A DNA stretch of 64,000 nucleotides from Mycolicibacterium vulneris (GTDB taxonomy: Bacteria; Actinomycetota; Actinomycetes; Mycobacteriales; Mycobacteriaceae): the NCBI RefSeq assembly GCF_002104765.1, contig NZ_NCXM01000018.1:62001-126000 (forward strand), written 5' to 3'. Shown here piece after piece: positions 52,662 to 61,390 of this stretch. The notes under the pieces are model-generated. The model was not told where the DNA came from and made no database searches. It worked only from the letters and a program-made list of their open reading frames with translations. A program made the translations under genes and the position numbers. Position 1 is the first letter of the stretch. The number at the start of each line of letters is the position of its first letter.

Positions 52662-54894
52662 CGCCGCTCGGCATCCGGGCCGGCTCGATCCGCGCGGGTA
52701 CGTGCTTGTGCCACGGCGTGCCGGCGTAAGGATCGCGCCACTCGGTCGAGGTGAGCACGTTCGGCGCGACACCGGGGATAACGGTGCGTCCCTCGTCGTC
52801 GACGTACTCGAGTCCAAAACCGTTGGGCAGGGCGGCATGCCCGGCCATCATCGTCTCGGTGATCTCGATGGTGGCCTCGGCGCTACCGGCCGCGGTGCTG
52901 ATGCGGGCCCGGTCTCCCGCGGCGAGTCCGAGGTTTTGGGCATCCTCGACGCTGATCCGCAGCGCGCCCTCGGCGTCGCGTTTGCGCCAGGTCGGGTCGC
53001 GGAAGATGTCGTTGGCGGTGTAGGCGCGCCGCTCCCCCACCGACAGCACGATCGGGAACTCCGGCGTGGTGAGTTGGGGTGGAATCCGGGACAGCGTCTT
53101 CAATTCTTCGAGCATCGACGGGATTTCCAACGCGATCTTGTGGTCGGAGTGGCTGATCAGCGTGAAGTCGTCCTCGTAGTTGTGCACGGTGAACGTCACC
53201 CCCGACGGGTTGTTCAGGATCGCGTCGAACAGTGCGTTGCCGTCGGCGTGCCCGGCGCGCCGCACCGCATCCGGATAGCTCATGGCGGTCTTTTGAGCAA
53301 GGCCCCACAGGGCGGCCGCACCGCGTAACCCTTCCGGCAGGGTCGGCCCGAGCGTTTCGTAGAGCACGTACGGAAGTAGTTGCGCCATTGTCGGATTGAC
53401 CATGGCGCCGAGAAACGCCTCGGTGTAGGCTCGCCGGCCGTTTCGTGCGGCTTCGTGCAGTGGCCGTAAATCCGCGTCGTCCAGCACCCCGAGCGCCCGC
53501 ACCAGCCGGGCCCAGATTTCGGGCTCGGCCAGGGTTCCCGCCAGAGGCTCCATCAATGGGCGGCGCAAGTGGAAGGTGTTGTGCGGGAATTCCAGGTTGA
53601 AGAAGGTGGCTTCCGGCTTCTCGAATTGGGAGGCGGCGGGCAGCACATAGTGTGCGAGCCTGGCGGTCTCGGTCATCGCGACGTCGATGACCACCATCAG
53701 CTCCAGGGCTTGAAAGGCTTCCCGGCAGGCGGCCGAGTTGGCCAGCGAGTGTGCGGGATTGCTGCTTTCCACGATCATGGCCCGGAAGCGGTCCGGGTGG
53801 TCGGTCAGGATTTCCTCGGGCACCACATTGCTGGGTACCAGGCCGGAGATGATCGGGGCGCCGGTGACCGGTGTGCGCCCGGAGAACTGGCCGAACAGCG
53901 GAGCGAACGACGAATGTAGGTGCTGGCCACCTTTTTTCGCGAAGTTGCCGGTGAGGATCCACAGCAGCTTGTTCAGATAGGAGCACAGCGTGCTGTTGGG
54001 TGCCTGCTGTACGCCGAGATCTTCGAACACCGAGACGCTGGCGGCCGTTCCGATGCGCCGCGCCGCCGCACGCAGCAGTTCCTGGTCGACCCCGCAGTGT
54101 TGGGCGTAGTCGTCCACCGGAACCTCGCGCAGCGCGGCGCGCACGGCATCTCCGCCGCGCACGTGCTCGCCGAGAAATGTTTCTTTGCACAGGTTTTCCT
54201 GGACGAGGATGGCGGCAAGTGCGGCCAGGCACCACGCGTCGGTGCCGGGTCGCACCCGCAGGTGGAAGTCGGACATCTTGGCGGTGTCGGTGACCACCGG
54301 ATCGATGACGATCATCGAGCGGGTCGGATCCTTGGCGATCTCGTTGAGCACCACCCTGGCTCGCGGAAAGCTCTGCGACATCCACGGGTTCTTCCCGACG
54401 AACACCGCGACCTCGGCGTGCTCGAATTCACCCCTGGTGTGGCCCCCGTAGAGGTGCCCGTCGACCCAGGACTCACCGGTTTTCTCCTGCGCCAGCGCAT
54501 TTGAGCGGTAGCGCGACCCCAACGCCTTGAGGAAGGCGCCGCTGTACGCCCCGCCCAGGTGGTTGCCCTGGCCGCCGCCGCCGTAGTAGAAGATCTTGTC
54601 GCCGCCATAGCTGTCGCGAATGTGCTTGAAGCCTTCGGCGATCTCGACGATCGCCGTGTCCCAATCGATCTCCTCGTAGCTGCCGTCGGCGCGGCGGCGC
54701 AGCGGGGAGGTCAGCCGGGCGCCGCTGTTCTGATAGTGGTCCAGCCGCAACGCTTTGTTGCAGGTGTAGCCCTGCGAGGCCGGGTGCGCCTTATCACCGC
54801 GGATGCGGGTCAGCCGGCGGTCTTCGACTTGGACGACGATGCCGCAGTTGCATTCACACAGGATGCACGCGCTGGATTGCCATTCACCGGTCAT
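52645..54894 (-). CDS. Molybdopterin oxidoreductase (formate dehydrogenase-like, Rv0197)
   Basis: 749 residues. N-terminal [4Fe-4S] ligands are in CILCECNCG with a later Cys in YTCNKAL. The molybdopterin domains follow (FYYGGGGQGNHLGG, IVIDPVVTDTAKMSDFHLRVRPGTDA), and the dinucleotide-binding C-terminal domain begins near LSVGERRAYTAND. No Tat signal, so cytosolic. Start ATG 54894, behind AAAGG inside the end of the tetR gene (11-base overlap), so it is in one operon with its likely regulator. Substrate unknown. Confidence 0.9.
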   Translation of the reverse strand: MTGEWQSSACILCECNCGIVVQVEDRRLTRIRGDKAHPASQGYTCNKALRLDHYQNSGARLTSPLRRRADGSYEEIDWDTAIVEIAEGFKHIRDSYGGDKIFYYGGGGQGNHLGGAYSGAFLKALGSRYRSNALAQEKTGESWVDGHLYGGHTRGEFEHAEVAVFVGKNPWMSQSFPRARVVLNEIAKDPTRSMIVIDPVVTDTAKMSDFHLRVRPGTDAWCLAALAAILVQENLCKETFLGEHVRGGDAVRAALREVPVDDYAQHCGVDQELLRAAARRIGTAASVSVFEDLGVQQAPNSTLCSYLNKLLWILTGNFAKKGGQHLHSSFAPLFGQFSGRTPVTGAPIISGLVPSNVVPEEILTDHPDRFRAMIVESSNPAHSLANSAACREAFQALELMVVIDVAMTETARLAHYVLPAASQFEKPEATFFNLEFPHNTFHLRRPLMEPLAGTLAEPEIWARLVRALGVLDDADLRPLHEAARNGRRAYTEAFLGAMVNPTMAQLLPYVLYETLGPTLPEGLRGAAALWGLAQKTAMSYPDAVRRAGHADGNALFDAILNNPSGVTFTVHNYEDDFTLISHSDHKIALEIPSMLEELKTLSRIPPQLTTPEFPIVLSVGERRAYTANDIFRDPTWRKRDAEGALRISVEDAQNLGLAAGDRARISTAAGSAEATIEITETMMAGHAALPNGFGLEYVDDEGRTVIPGVAPNVLTSTEWRDPYAGTPWHKHVPARIEPARMPSGVSSRS

Positions 54895-55486
54895 CGTGGG
54901 TTTCCTTTCCGAGCGCCTGACCAGAAGACGCCGCCGCCAGCAGGTCGCGCAGCTGGCGGTGGATGACGTCGAGGGGCATCAGGTCGCGTCGCACCCGCGC
55001 GAGCACGATCGCACCCTCGAGCGAGGTGGTGGCCATCACCGCCAATTCGCGCGCCCGCTCCGGCGCGATGCCGTCGGCGATGAACCGCGCGGCGATCAGG
55101 TCCGTCCATCGGTCGAAGACCGCCGCGGCGCGTTCGATCACCGTGCGTTCGGCGTCGTGCTGCTCGCCCGCTTCGACCGAGACGGCCACGATGGGGCAGC
55201 CCGCGCGAAAGTCGCTGTCGAGGAGCTGGCGACGGTACTGGTCGATCAACGTGTCCAGCAGTTGCCGGCCGTCGTCGGCGCCGGCGATGACGGCGGCGAC
55301 GTACTCGCCGGCGTAGTCGACGGCCTCGCAGAGCAGCTGGGTGCGCCCGCCGGGAAAGTAGTGGTAGGCCGATCCGCGGGGCGCGCCGCTGTGCTCGAGC
55401 ACATCGGAGATCGCGGTGGCGCGCGCCCCGCGCTCCCGGATCAGCAGCGCGGCAGAAACGACCATCCGCTCGCGTGGACCACGCAT
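54884..55486 (-). CDS. TetR-family regulator (Rv0196-like)
   Basis: 200 residues; GAGGAG precedes the ATG. The helix-turn-helix region reads ISDVLEHSGAPRGSAYHYFPGG, and the ligand domain carries FRAGCPIVAVSVEAGEQHD, the same subfamily as the regulator at 12966. Operon-coupled to the molybdoenzyme gene. A 24-bp inverted repeat 22 bases upstream of the start is the likely operator, implying autorepression and control of the enzyme. Confidence 0.9.
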   Translation of the reverse strand: MRGPRERMVVSAALLIRERGARATAISDVLEHSGAPRGSAYHYFPGGRTQLLCEAVDYAGEYVAAVIAGADDGRQLLDTLIDQYRRQLLDSDFRAGCPIVAVSVEAGEQHDAERTVIERAAAVFDRWTDLIAARFIADGIAPERARELAVMATTSLEGAIVLARVRRDLMPLDVIHRQLRDLLAAASSGQALGKETHDDR

Positions 55487-55507
55487 CGAAGCTCCTCAGA
55501 TGTCGCA

Positions 55508-55531
55508 GTTATGTATGATGCTATATATAAC
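55508..55531. promoter_or_regulatory. Inverted repeat, probable operator of the TetR-oxidoreductase operon
   Basis: Arms GTTATGTAT (55508-55516) and ATATATAAC (55523-55531) are complementary at eight of nine positions, around a 6-base spacer. AT-rich, 22 bases upstream of the regulator's start, and similar in layout to the palindrome before the other TetR gene. Confidence 0.55.
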
Positions 55532-55604
55532 CGCTTCCTAAGCGGAAGCCCCTTTTTCGCGGATCGCACGATTGCTCAGCGCCTTGACGCGCGCACAGAC
55601 GCGA

Positions 55605-55637
55605 AATCGCCCATCTCCGAATAGGAAATGGGCGATT
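55605..55637 (-). terminator. Terminator after the L,D-transpeptidase gene
   Basis: AATCGCCCAT and ATGGGCGATT make a perfect 10-bp stem with a 13-base loop, beginning 19 bases after the transpeptidase stop on the minus strand. No T-tract. Confidence 0.6.
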
Positions 55638-55655
55638 CTGCGTGGTTGATGCGGG

Positions 55656-56711
55656 TTAGTTCAGCCAGTCGGCGGATCCGTCGTTCTTCTTGTAGTTGCC
55701 ACCGCTGGAGTTCTTCACCACGATCGGGTCACCCGGACCGAAGTTGTCGAAGAACCATTTGGCGTTGGCGGGGCTGATATTGATGCACCCGTGGCTGACG
55801 TCGCGCTTGCCCTGGTCATCCACCGACCACGGCGCGCTGTGCACGTAGTCGCCGACGTTGTCGAAGCGGACCGCGTCCTCCACCGTCACCTTATAGCCGT
55901 AGGTCGAGTTGACCGGCACCCCGTAGGTCGAGGAGTCCATCACCACCGACGCCTTCTTGTCCTGCACGTAATAGGTGCCGTTGGGGGTCTGGTGATTGCC
56001 CGACGTCATGCCCATCGACATCGGGAAGGTCTTCTCTACGGTGCCGTTGCGGGTGACGGTCAGCTGGTGAGTCGCGTCGTCGGCCGTGGCGATCAGCGAG
56101 TCGCCGGTTTGAAAGGTGGACACGGTGCCGCCGGCGTCGACGGTTACGGCGGTGTGCGCGGGCCAGAAATTGATTGGCCGCCAGCGCAGCTGGGTCGGGG
56201 TCATCCAGTAGAACTTGCCGGGCACCGGCGGGACCGACGAGACGTGCACGGCGCCGATCGCCGCGTCGGCGTTCTCGACCGTTCCGGGGAAGTTGATGAT
56301 GATCGGCTGGGCCACACCGACGGTCGAGCCGCCCTTGGGGACGAACGACGGCGGCCCGAACGGGGCCGTGCCGGTGAACGGCGTGTTGTTCTGCCCATCG
56401 GCCGGGGCCGCGGCGGGCTGCGCACCCGGCGGAAGCCATGGCGCCGGAGCCAGCGGGTTGGGCGGCGGCGGGTTGGGCGGCGGCGGGGCCGCCAGCGGGT
56501 CGGCCGGCGGCGGCGGCGCCAGCGGGTCGGGTGGCGGCGGCGGTCCGGGCGGAGCCGCGACCGCGCCCGGGTCAGCGGGCGCCGGGTCCGGATCCGCCAG
56601 TGCGGGAGCCGCACTCAGCACCAGCACCAAGCCCAGGACGGACGCCAAACCGGCGGCGTTCAGAGCGGCGAAGAGGCCCTTCTTGGTACCGGCCCTCGTC
56701 CAGCCCGACAT
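55656..56711 (-). CDS. L,D-transpeptidase (Rv0192/LdtMt4-like)
   Basis: 351 residues from the second ATG (56711), which sits 7 bases after GGAGG; the ATG at 56717 is too close. A signal peptide ends near PALADPD. A strongly proline-rich segment (residues ~40-90, PPPPPDPLAPPPP type) is followed by an Ig-like domain and the YkuD catalytic domain with SHGCINIS holding the nucleophilic Cys. It makes 3-3 crosslinks in peptidoglycan or anchors proteins. The frame extends far upstream, but that is not coding. Confidence 0.92.
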   Translation of the reverse strand: MSGWTRAGTKKGLFAALNAAGLASVLGLVLVLSAAPALADPDPAPADPGAVAAPPGPPPPPDPLAPPPPADPLAAPPPPNPPPPNPLAPAPWLPPGAQPAAAPADGQNNTPFTGTAPFGPPSFVPKGGSTVGVAQPIIINFPGTVENADAAIGAVHVSSVPPVPGKFYWMTPTQLRWRPINFWPAHTAVTVDAGGTVSTFQTGDSLIATADDATHQLTVTRNGTVEKTFPMSMGMTSGNHQTPNGTYYVQDKKASVVMDSSTYGVPVNSTYGYKVTVEDAVRFDNVGDYVHSAPWSVDDQGKRDVSHGCINISPANAKWFFDNFGPGDPIVVKNSSGGNYKKNDGSADWLN

Positions 56712-56806
56712 ATGCATACCTCCACTCGTGTCTCGAGACAGTGTGGCATAGGGGCCGCGCCAGCTACCGCCACCGCCGGTTGCGCGCGCCCCGGAAAGGG
56801 CGCCGA

Positions 56807-58060
56807 TTACAGGTTTGAGCTGGGCGGATATGAATCGGGTGAGCTTGTCGGAGCAACATCCAGCATCCGCCGGTTGGCCACGATGCCGATGAGCGCGACG
56901 GCCATCAGGGCCGCTGAAGCGGTCAGCATCATCGTGACGCTGCGCTCGTAGAACAGGCCGCCGGCCAGCGAGCCGGCCATGATGCCGACCTGGAAGGCGG
57001 TCACGTAGAGCCCCGACGCCCCGTCGGGGTCGTCGGCCCCGTTGCGCATCGCGGCGGACTGCATCATCGGGGAGACCGCGGTGGCCATCGCCCCCCACAG
57101 CACGATGGCGGCGGTCCCGATCAGCGCGGTGGCCACGCCCGTCCTACCACCCAACGCCAGCCCGGTCAGCACGACGAACGCCGACGTCAGACCCGTGATG
57201 CACAGGATGATGGCGCCCTTGGGCCGGTGGTCCAGCGGCCGCGCCACCAGCGGCAACGACAGCAGGCCGGCCAGCCCATAGGCGGCCAGCACGAAGGCGA
57301 GGTTCGGCCCGCGCACGCCGAGGACGTTGCGGATCAGCTCGACGATGTAGGTGTAGGACACGAAGTGGCCGGTGACCGCGATCATCGCCAGCACGCTCAC
57401 CAGGATCAGCCGTCGGTTGCGGTGGTGTCGCGACCTCGGACCCACGTGGGCGAGCTGATCCTCGGTGAGCACCATCTCAGGCAGCATCAGCCGGGCGGCG
57501 AGGGTGACGGCGGCGGCCGCCACGGCGACGCACACGACGGCCAAACGCCAGCCCCACAGCAGGCTCAGCGCGGCGGTCAGCGGGCTGCCCACCACCAGCG
57601 CGAGGCTGGTGCCTACGTAGATCGACATGGTGGCGCGCCCGGCATGGCTCGGCGGCACCAGCCTGGTCGCGATCGGCGCGATGACCGCCCACAGCAGGCC
57701 GTGGGTGACCGCGCACAGCACCCGCCCGGCGGCCAGCACCGCGAAATTGGGCGCCAGCGCCGAGATGACCTGCGAGGCGGTGAGGCAGGTCAGGCTGAGC
57801 ATGAGCGCGCGGCGCCGCGGCCAATGCGCGGTCCAGCGCACCAGCGGAAACGTCGTCAGGGCCGCCACGAAGGCATACCAGGTCAACAGCGTTCCGACCG
57901 CAAACAGGCTGACGTGCAGGTCGCGGGAGATGGCCGGCAGCGCGCCGACCGGCAGAATCTCGGCGGTGACGTAGGTGAAGGCCGCGGCGGCCAGCACAGC
58001 CAACTGAGCCGCGATCCGTGGGGTCCACGTTCGCGCGGCAGCGTTGATTTCGGCAGTCAT
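56807..58060 (-). CDS. Major facilitator superfamily transporter (Rv0191-like)
   Basis: 417 residues from ATG 58060 (open frame to 58117). Twelve membrane helices, with the N-terminal signature TAEILPVGALPAI of the drug:H+ (DHA1, AraJ/Cml-like) group and RLVPPSHAGRAT between helices. It probably effluxes small molecules; I recall Rv0191 being tied to drug efflux. Lies downstream of ricR on the same strand with a 146-base gap, so possible copper-linked expression is only inference. Confidence 0.88.
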   Translation of the reverse strand: MTAEINAAARTWTPRIAAQLAVLAAAAFTYVTAEILPVGALPAISRDLHVSLFAVGTLLTWYAFVAALTTFPLVRWTAHWPRRRALMLSLTCLTASQVISALAPNFAVLAAGRVLCAVTHGLLWAVIAPIATRLVPPSHAGRATMSIYVGTSLALVVGSPLTAALSLLWGWRLAVVCVAVAAAAVTLAARLMLPEMVLTEDQLAHVGPRSRHHRNRRLILVSVLAMIAVTGHFVSYTYIVELIRNVLGVRGPNLAFVLAAYGLAGLLSLPLVARPLDHRPKGAIILCITGLTSAFVVLTGLALGGRTGVATALIGTAAIVLWGAMATAVSPMMQSAAMRNGADDPDGASGLYVTAFQVGIMAGSLAGGLFYERSVTMMLTASAALMAVALIGIVANRRMLDVAPTSSPDSYPPSSNL

Positions 58061-58206
58061 GGCGTCTGTATCGGCCGGACTACCCACTTCCTGGGTTGTC
58101 GCGCCTAATGCGATCACACTGCCTTACCGTACGGACCGCAACTGCGCCTCCCCCTGAATCAGGACCGGGACACAGGTCTCAACTACATCACCAATGAAGA
58201 ACGAAA

Positions 58207-58509
58207 TCAGGAACGAACCAGGCGTGCGATCGCGGCGGAGGCTTCGGCGAGCTTGGCTTGGGCTCTTTCCGGGGCCTCCGGCCCCTCCTCGGCGACCGCG
58301 CGGGTGACGCAGTGGCTCAGGTGCTCGTCGAGCAGGTTCAGGGCGACCGAACGCAGCGCGCTGTTCACGGCGCTGACCTGAGTGAGGACGTCGATACAGT
58401 ACTTGTCCTCCTCGATCATCCGGGCGATGCCCCGCACCTGGCCCTCGATGCGCCGCAGCCGCTTGGCGTAGTTGTCCTTCTGCTGCGAATACCCGTGGTC
58501 GTTCGTCAT
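58207..58509 (-). CDS. ricR: Copper-sensing CsoR-family repressor
   Basis: 100 residues, all-helical CsoR/RcnR fold. The Cu(I) ligands are visible as Cys38 (KYCIDVL), His63 and Cys67 (DEHLSHC). The N-terminus has RLRRIEGQVRGIARMI. Homologue of Rv0190. It releases DNA upon Cu(I) binding. Its own upstream region holds a perfect RicR box (58570), and mymT has another, so this window contains both regulator and effector. Confidence 0.95.
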   Translation of the reverse strand: MTNDHGYSQQKDNYAKRLRRIEGQVRGIARMIEEDKYCIDVLTQVSAVNSALRSVALNLLDEHLSHCVTRAVAEEGPEAPERAQAKLAEASAAIARLVRS

Positions 58510-58569
58510 CTGTATCTGTCTCCCCTGCCAATCACCCGCTCTGCGGCGGCATCACGCCGAACTCCAGCT

Positions 58570-58588
58570 TATACCCCGTCGGGGTATA
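58570..58588. promoter_or_regulatory. RicR operator between ricR and ilvD
   Basis: TATACCCCGTCGGGGTATA has perfect 8-bp arms around GTC. It lies 60 bases upstream of ricR and 44 bases upstream of ilvD. It agrees with the recalled TACCC-N-GGGTA palindrome and with the box before mymT. Confidence 0.9.
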
Positions 58589-58632
58589 ACCCCGGAAATT
58601 GGCATCGCGACTGGCCAGCGCATACTTGAACG

Positions 58633-60345
58633 ATGCCCACCACCGATTCGGCCGCAACCGCCGACATCAAGCCGCGTAGTCGTGACGTCACCGACGGCCT
58701 GGAGAAGGCCGCCGCCCGGGGCATGCTGCGGGCGGTAGGCATGGGAGACGAGGACTTCGCCAAGCCGCAGATCGGCGTCGCGTCGTCGTGGAACGAGATC
58801 ACCCCGTGCAACCTCTCGCTGGACCGGCTCGCCAAGGCGGTCAAGGAGGGCGTGTTCTCGGCCGGCGGTTACCCGCTGGAGTTCGGCACCATCTCGGTGT
58901 CCGACGGCATCTCGATGGGCCACGAGGGGATGCACTTCTCGCTGGTGTCGCGCGAGGTGATCGCCGACAGCGTCGAGACGGTGATGCAGGCCGAACGCCT
59001 GGACGGCTCGGTGCTGCTTGCCGGCTGCGACAAGTCGCTGCCCGGCATGTTGATGGCCGCCGCCCGGCTGGACCTGGCCTCGGTGTTCCTCTATGCGGGT
59101 TCGATCCTGCCCGGGGTCGCCAAGCTGTCCGACGGCAGCGAGCGAGAGGTCACCATCATCGACGCGTTCGAGGCGGTGGGCGCCTGCGCCCGGGGTCTGA
59201 TGCCCCGCGAGGACGTCGACGCCATCGAGCGCGCGATCTGTCCTGGCGAGGGCGCGTGCGGCGGCATGTACACGGCCAACACGATGGCCAGCGCCGCCGA
59301 GGCGCTCGGCATGTCGTTGCCGGGCAGCGCGGCGCCCCCGGCGACCGACCGCCGCCGCGACGGGTTCGCGCGGCGCAGCGGCGCGGCCGTCGTCGAACTG
59401 CTGCGGCGCGGCATCACCGCGCGCGACATCCTCACCAAGGAGGCTTTCGAGAACGCGATCGCGGTGGTGATGGCGTTCGGCGGCTCGACCAACGCGGTGC
59501 TGCACCTGCTGGCCATCGCCCACGAGGCCGGCGTCGCGCTGTCGCTCGACGATTTCAGCCGGATCGGGTCAAAGGTGCCGCACCTGGCCGACGTCAAGCC
59601 GTTCGGCCGCCACGTCATGTCCCACGTCGACCACATCGGCGGCGTGCCGGTGGTGATGAAGGCGCTGCTGGATGCCGGGCTGATGCGCGGCGACTGCCTG
59701 ACGGTGACCGGTGCGACGGTGGCCGAGAACCTGGCCGAGATCGCCCCGCCCGACCCGGACGGCAAGGTGCTGCGCGCGCTGAGTAATCCCATTCATCCGA
59801 CCGGCGGGATCACCATCCTGCGCGGATCGCTGGCGCCCGAGGGTGCGGTGGTCAAGTCGGCGGGATTCGACTCCGACGTGTTCGAGGGCACCGCAAGGGT
59901 TTTCGACGGTGAGCGGGCCGCACTGGACGCTTTGGAAGACGGCACTATCACCAAGGGCGACGCGGTGGTGATCCGCTACGAAGGACCCAAGGGCGGCCCC
60001 GGCATGCGCGAAATGCTGGCCATCACCGGCGCCATCAAGGGCGCCGGTCTGGGCAAAGACGTGCTGCTGCTCACCGACGGCCGCTTCTCCGGCGGCACGA
60101 CCGGCCTGTGTGTCGGCCACATCGCGCCCGAGGCGGTCGACGCCGGACCGATCGCGTTCCTGCGCGACGGCGATCGGATCCGCCTGGACGTGGCCAACCA
60201 CGTGCTCGACGTGCTGACCGATCCGGCCGAATTCGAAGCTCGGCGAAAGGATTTCAGCCCGCCGGAGCCGCGCTACAAGACCGGCGTGCTGGCCAAGTAC
60301 GTGAAGCTGGTCAGCTCGGCCGCCATCGGCGCGGTCTGCGGCTGA
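58633..60345 (+). CDS. ilvD: Dihydroxy-acid dehydratase
   Basis: 570 residues. Fe-S/metal ligands: Cys in TPCNLSLD, LAGCDKSLPG and PGEGACGGMYTANTM. The C-terminal GRFSGGTTGLCVGHI is intact. It dehydrates dihydroxy acids in valine/leucine/isoleucine synthesis. Matches Rv0189c. Its Fe-S cluster is a known target of copper toxicity in bacteria, and the RicR box lies 44 bases upstream, so copper-responsive expression is worth testing. Followed by a strong hairpin. Confidence 0.95.
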   Translation: MPTTDSAATADIKPRSRDVTDGLEKAAARGMLRAVGMGDEDFAKPQIGVASSWNEITPCNLSLDRLAKAVKEGVFSAGGYPLEFGTISVSDGISMGHEGMHFSLVSREVIADSVETVMQAERLDGSVLLAGCDKSLPGMLMAAARLDLASVFLYAGSILPGVAKLSDGSEREVTIIDAFEAVGACARGLMPREDVDAIERAICPGEGACGGMYTANTMASAAEALGMSLPGSAAPPATDRRRDGFARRSGAAVVELLRRGITARDILTKEAFENAIAVVMAFGGSTNAVLHLLAIAHEAGVALSLDDFSRIGSKVPHLADVKPFGRHVMSHVDHIGGVPVVMKALLDAGLMRGDCLTVTGATVAENLAEIAPPDPDGKVLRALSNPIHPTGGITILRGSLAPEGAVVKSAGFDSDVFEGTARVFDGERAALDALEDGTITKGDAVVIRYEGPKGGPGMREMLAITGAIKGAGLGKDVLLLTDGRFSGGTTGLCVGHIAPEAVDAGPIAFLRDGDRIRLDVANHVLDVLTDPAEFEARRKDFSPPEPRYKTGVLAKYVKLVSSAAIGAVCG

Positions 60346-60352
60346 TCGCCGT

Positions 60353-60374
60353 CCCGGGCCTCATTGGGCCCGGG
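60353..60374. terminator. Bidirectional terminator, ilvD / SPW gene
   Basis: CCCGGGCC and GGCCCGGG form a perfect 8-bp GC stem around TCATTG, in the convergent gap 7 bases after the ilvD stop. Confidence 0.7.
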
Positions 60375-60410
60375 CGGGCGAATTGCCTTGCGGCCTAACC
60401 GGGTTCGCGA

Positions 60411-60851
60411 TCAGGTGTGGGTGCCCGTCGCGCGGGTGCGCATGCCGAAGTAGGTCGCGTTGAAGCCCAGGAACGCCAACAACGCACCCGCGACGACATT
60501 CGACCAGGTCATGCCGGTGGTCATCACGACGCCCGGCAGGATCCAGGTCGAGACGATGACCCACAGGCCCAGCACCGGCAACGTCCAGGTCATGCCGTGC
60601 GCGCGATCCAGCGTCGTCGCGAACCCGTAGGCCAGGAAGGCCGCCGCGATCCCGACGATCAGGTCGGACGTGGCAAGCGATGCCGTGCCGTTGAATCCGA
60701 CGATCCACGGCGACGCGGCGACGTACAGGCCCGTCAGCAGGGCCAGACCGAACGTGACATGCGCGCTCATCGACTCGGCCACGCGCTCGTAACGCGCACG
60801 CAGAGCCAACAAATCGGGGTGGTGATCGATTGATGAATGGACTGTACTCAT
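60411..60851 (-). CDS. SPW-repeat membrane protein (Rv0188-like)
   Basis: 146 residues with four membrane helices in two SPW-type repeats; the first shows LYVAASPWIVGF, the second has WVIVSTWILPG where SPW is degenerate. Homologue of Rv0188 (143). Family function unknown. A short soluble N-terminus has DLLALRARYERVAES. AGAAAGG site before ATG. Divergent from the nitronate monooxygenase remnant. Confidence 0.88.
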   Translation of the reverse strand: MSTVHSSIDHHPDLLALRARYERVAESMSAHVTFGLALLTGLYVAASPWIVGFNGTASLATSDLIVGIAAAFLAYGFATTLDRAHGMTWTLPVLGLWVIVSTWILPGVVMTTGMTWSNVVAGALLAFLGFNATYFGMRTRATGTHT

Positions 60852-61013
60852 TTTGTGACCTTTCTGTTATGCGGCAAGCCTTTTGAGCATGGCCGCACCC
60901 ATCCATCTGCCGTCAAGAATACGCCCGCGCGCCGCTGGCCAGCAACGAAAATCGTTGCCCCGGCAGGCCCCCGCGACGTTGGCGGATGGACAACGCGCGT
61001 AGCGTCGTGGGTC

Positions 61014-61387
61014 ATGGATATCGCGGACCGGCTGCGGCTCGATGTTCCGGTCGGGCAGGCCGGCATGGGCGGCGGACTGGCGGGCGCGGCACTGGCAGGC
61101 GCGGTCGCCCGGGCGGGCGGACTGGGCACGCTGGGCATCGACACGCCCCGGCGGCTACGAACGTCCATCGAGCGGGTGCGCGCGCAGGCGCCGCGCCGCG
61201 CGGTCGCGGTAAACCTGTTGATACCCTTCGTTCATCGTCGGCACGTCGCGGTCTACGTTGACGCGCGGTGGCCGGCGTGCCCAACTCCTGGTTAGACAGC
61301 GCGGCCCTGCACGCGGGCGAAACCGCTTTGCGGATCGGCGAACTCACCTCCGCCGAACAGGCCGTCGCCGACCTCGCCCACCGTTGA
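61014..61387 (+). pseudogene. Nitronate monooxygenase remnant (internal deletion)
   Basis: From ATG 61014, about 80 codons read as the N-terminus of a nitronate monooxygenase (RLDVPVGQAGMGGG then LGTLGID). At about 61268 the sequence shifts to another frame that reads AVAGVPNSWLDSAALHAGE to a TGA at 61385, the C-terminal end of such enzymes. The ~250 central residues with FMN site and catalytic His are missing. A non-functional deletion remnant. Confidence 0.75.
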
Positions 61388-61390
61388 GGC

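Noticed and set aside
56718..57098. Upstream extension of the L,D-transpeptidase frame
   Set aside because: It lacks a signal peptide and overlaps the MFS gene; a GGAGG site at proper distance fixes the start at 56711.
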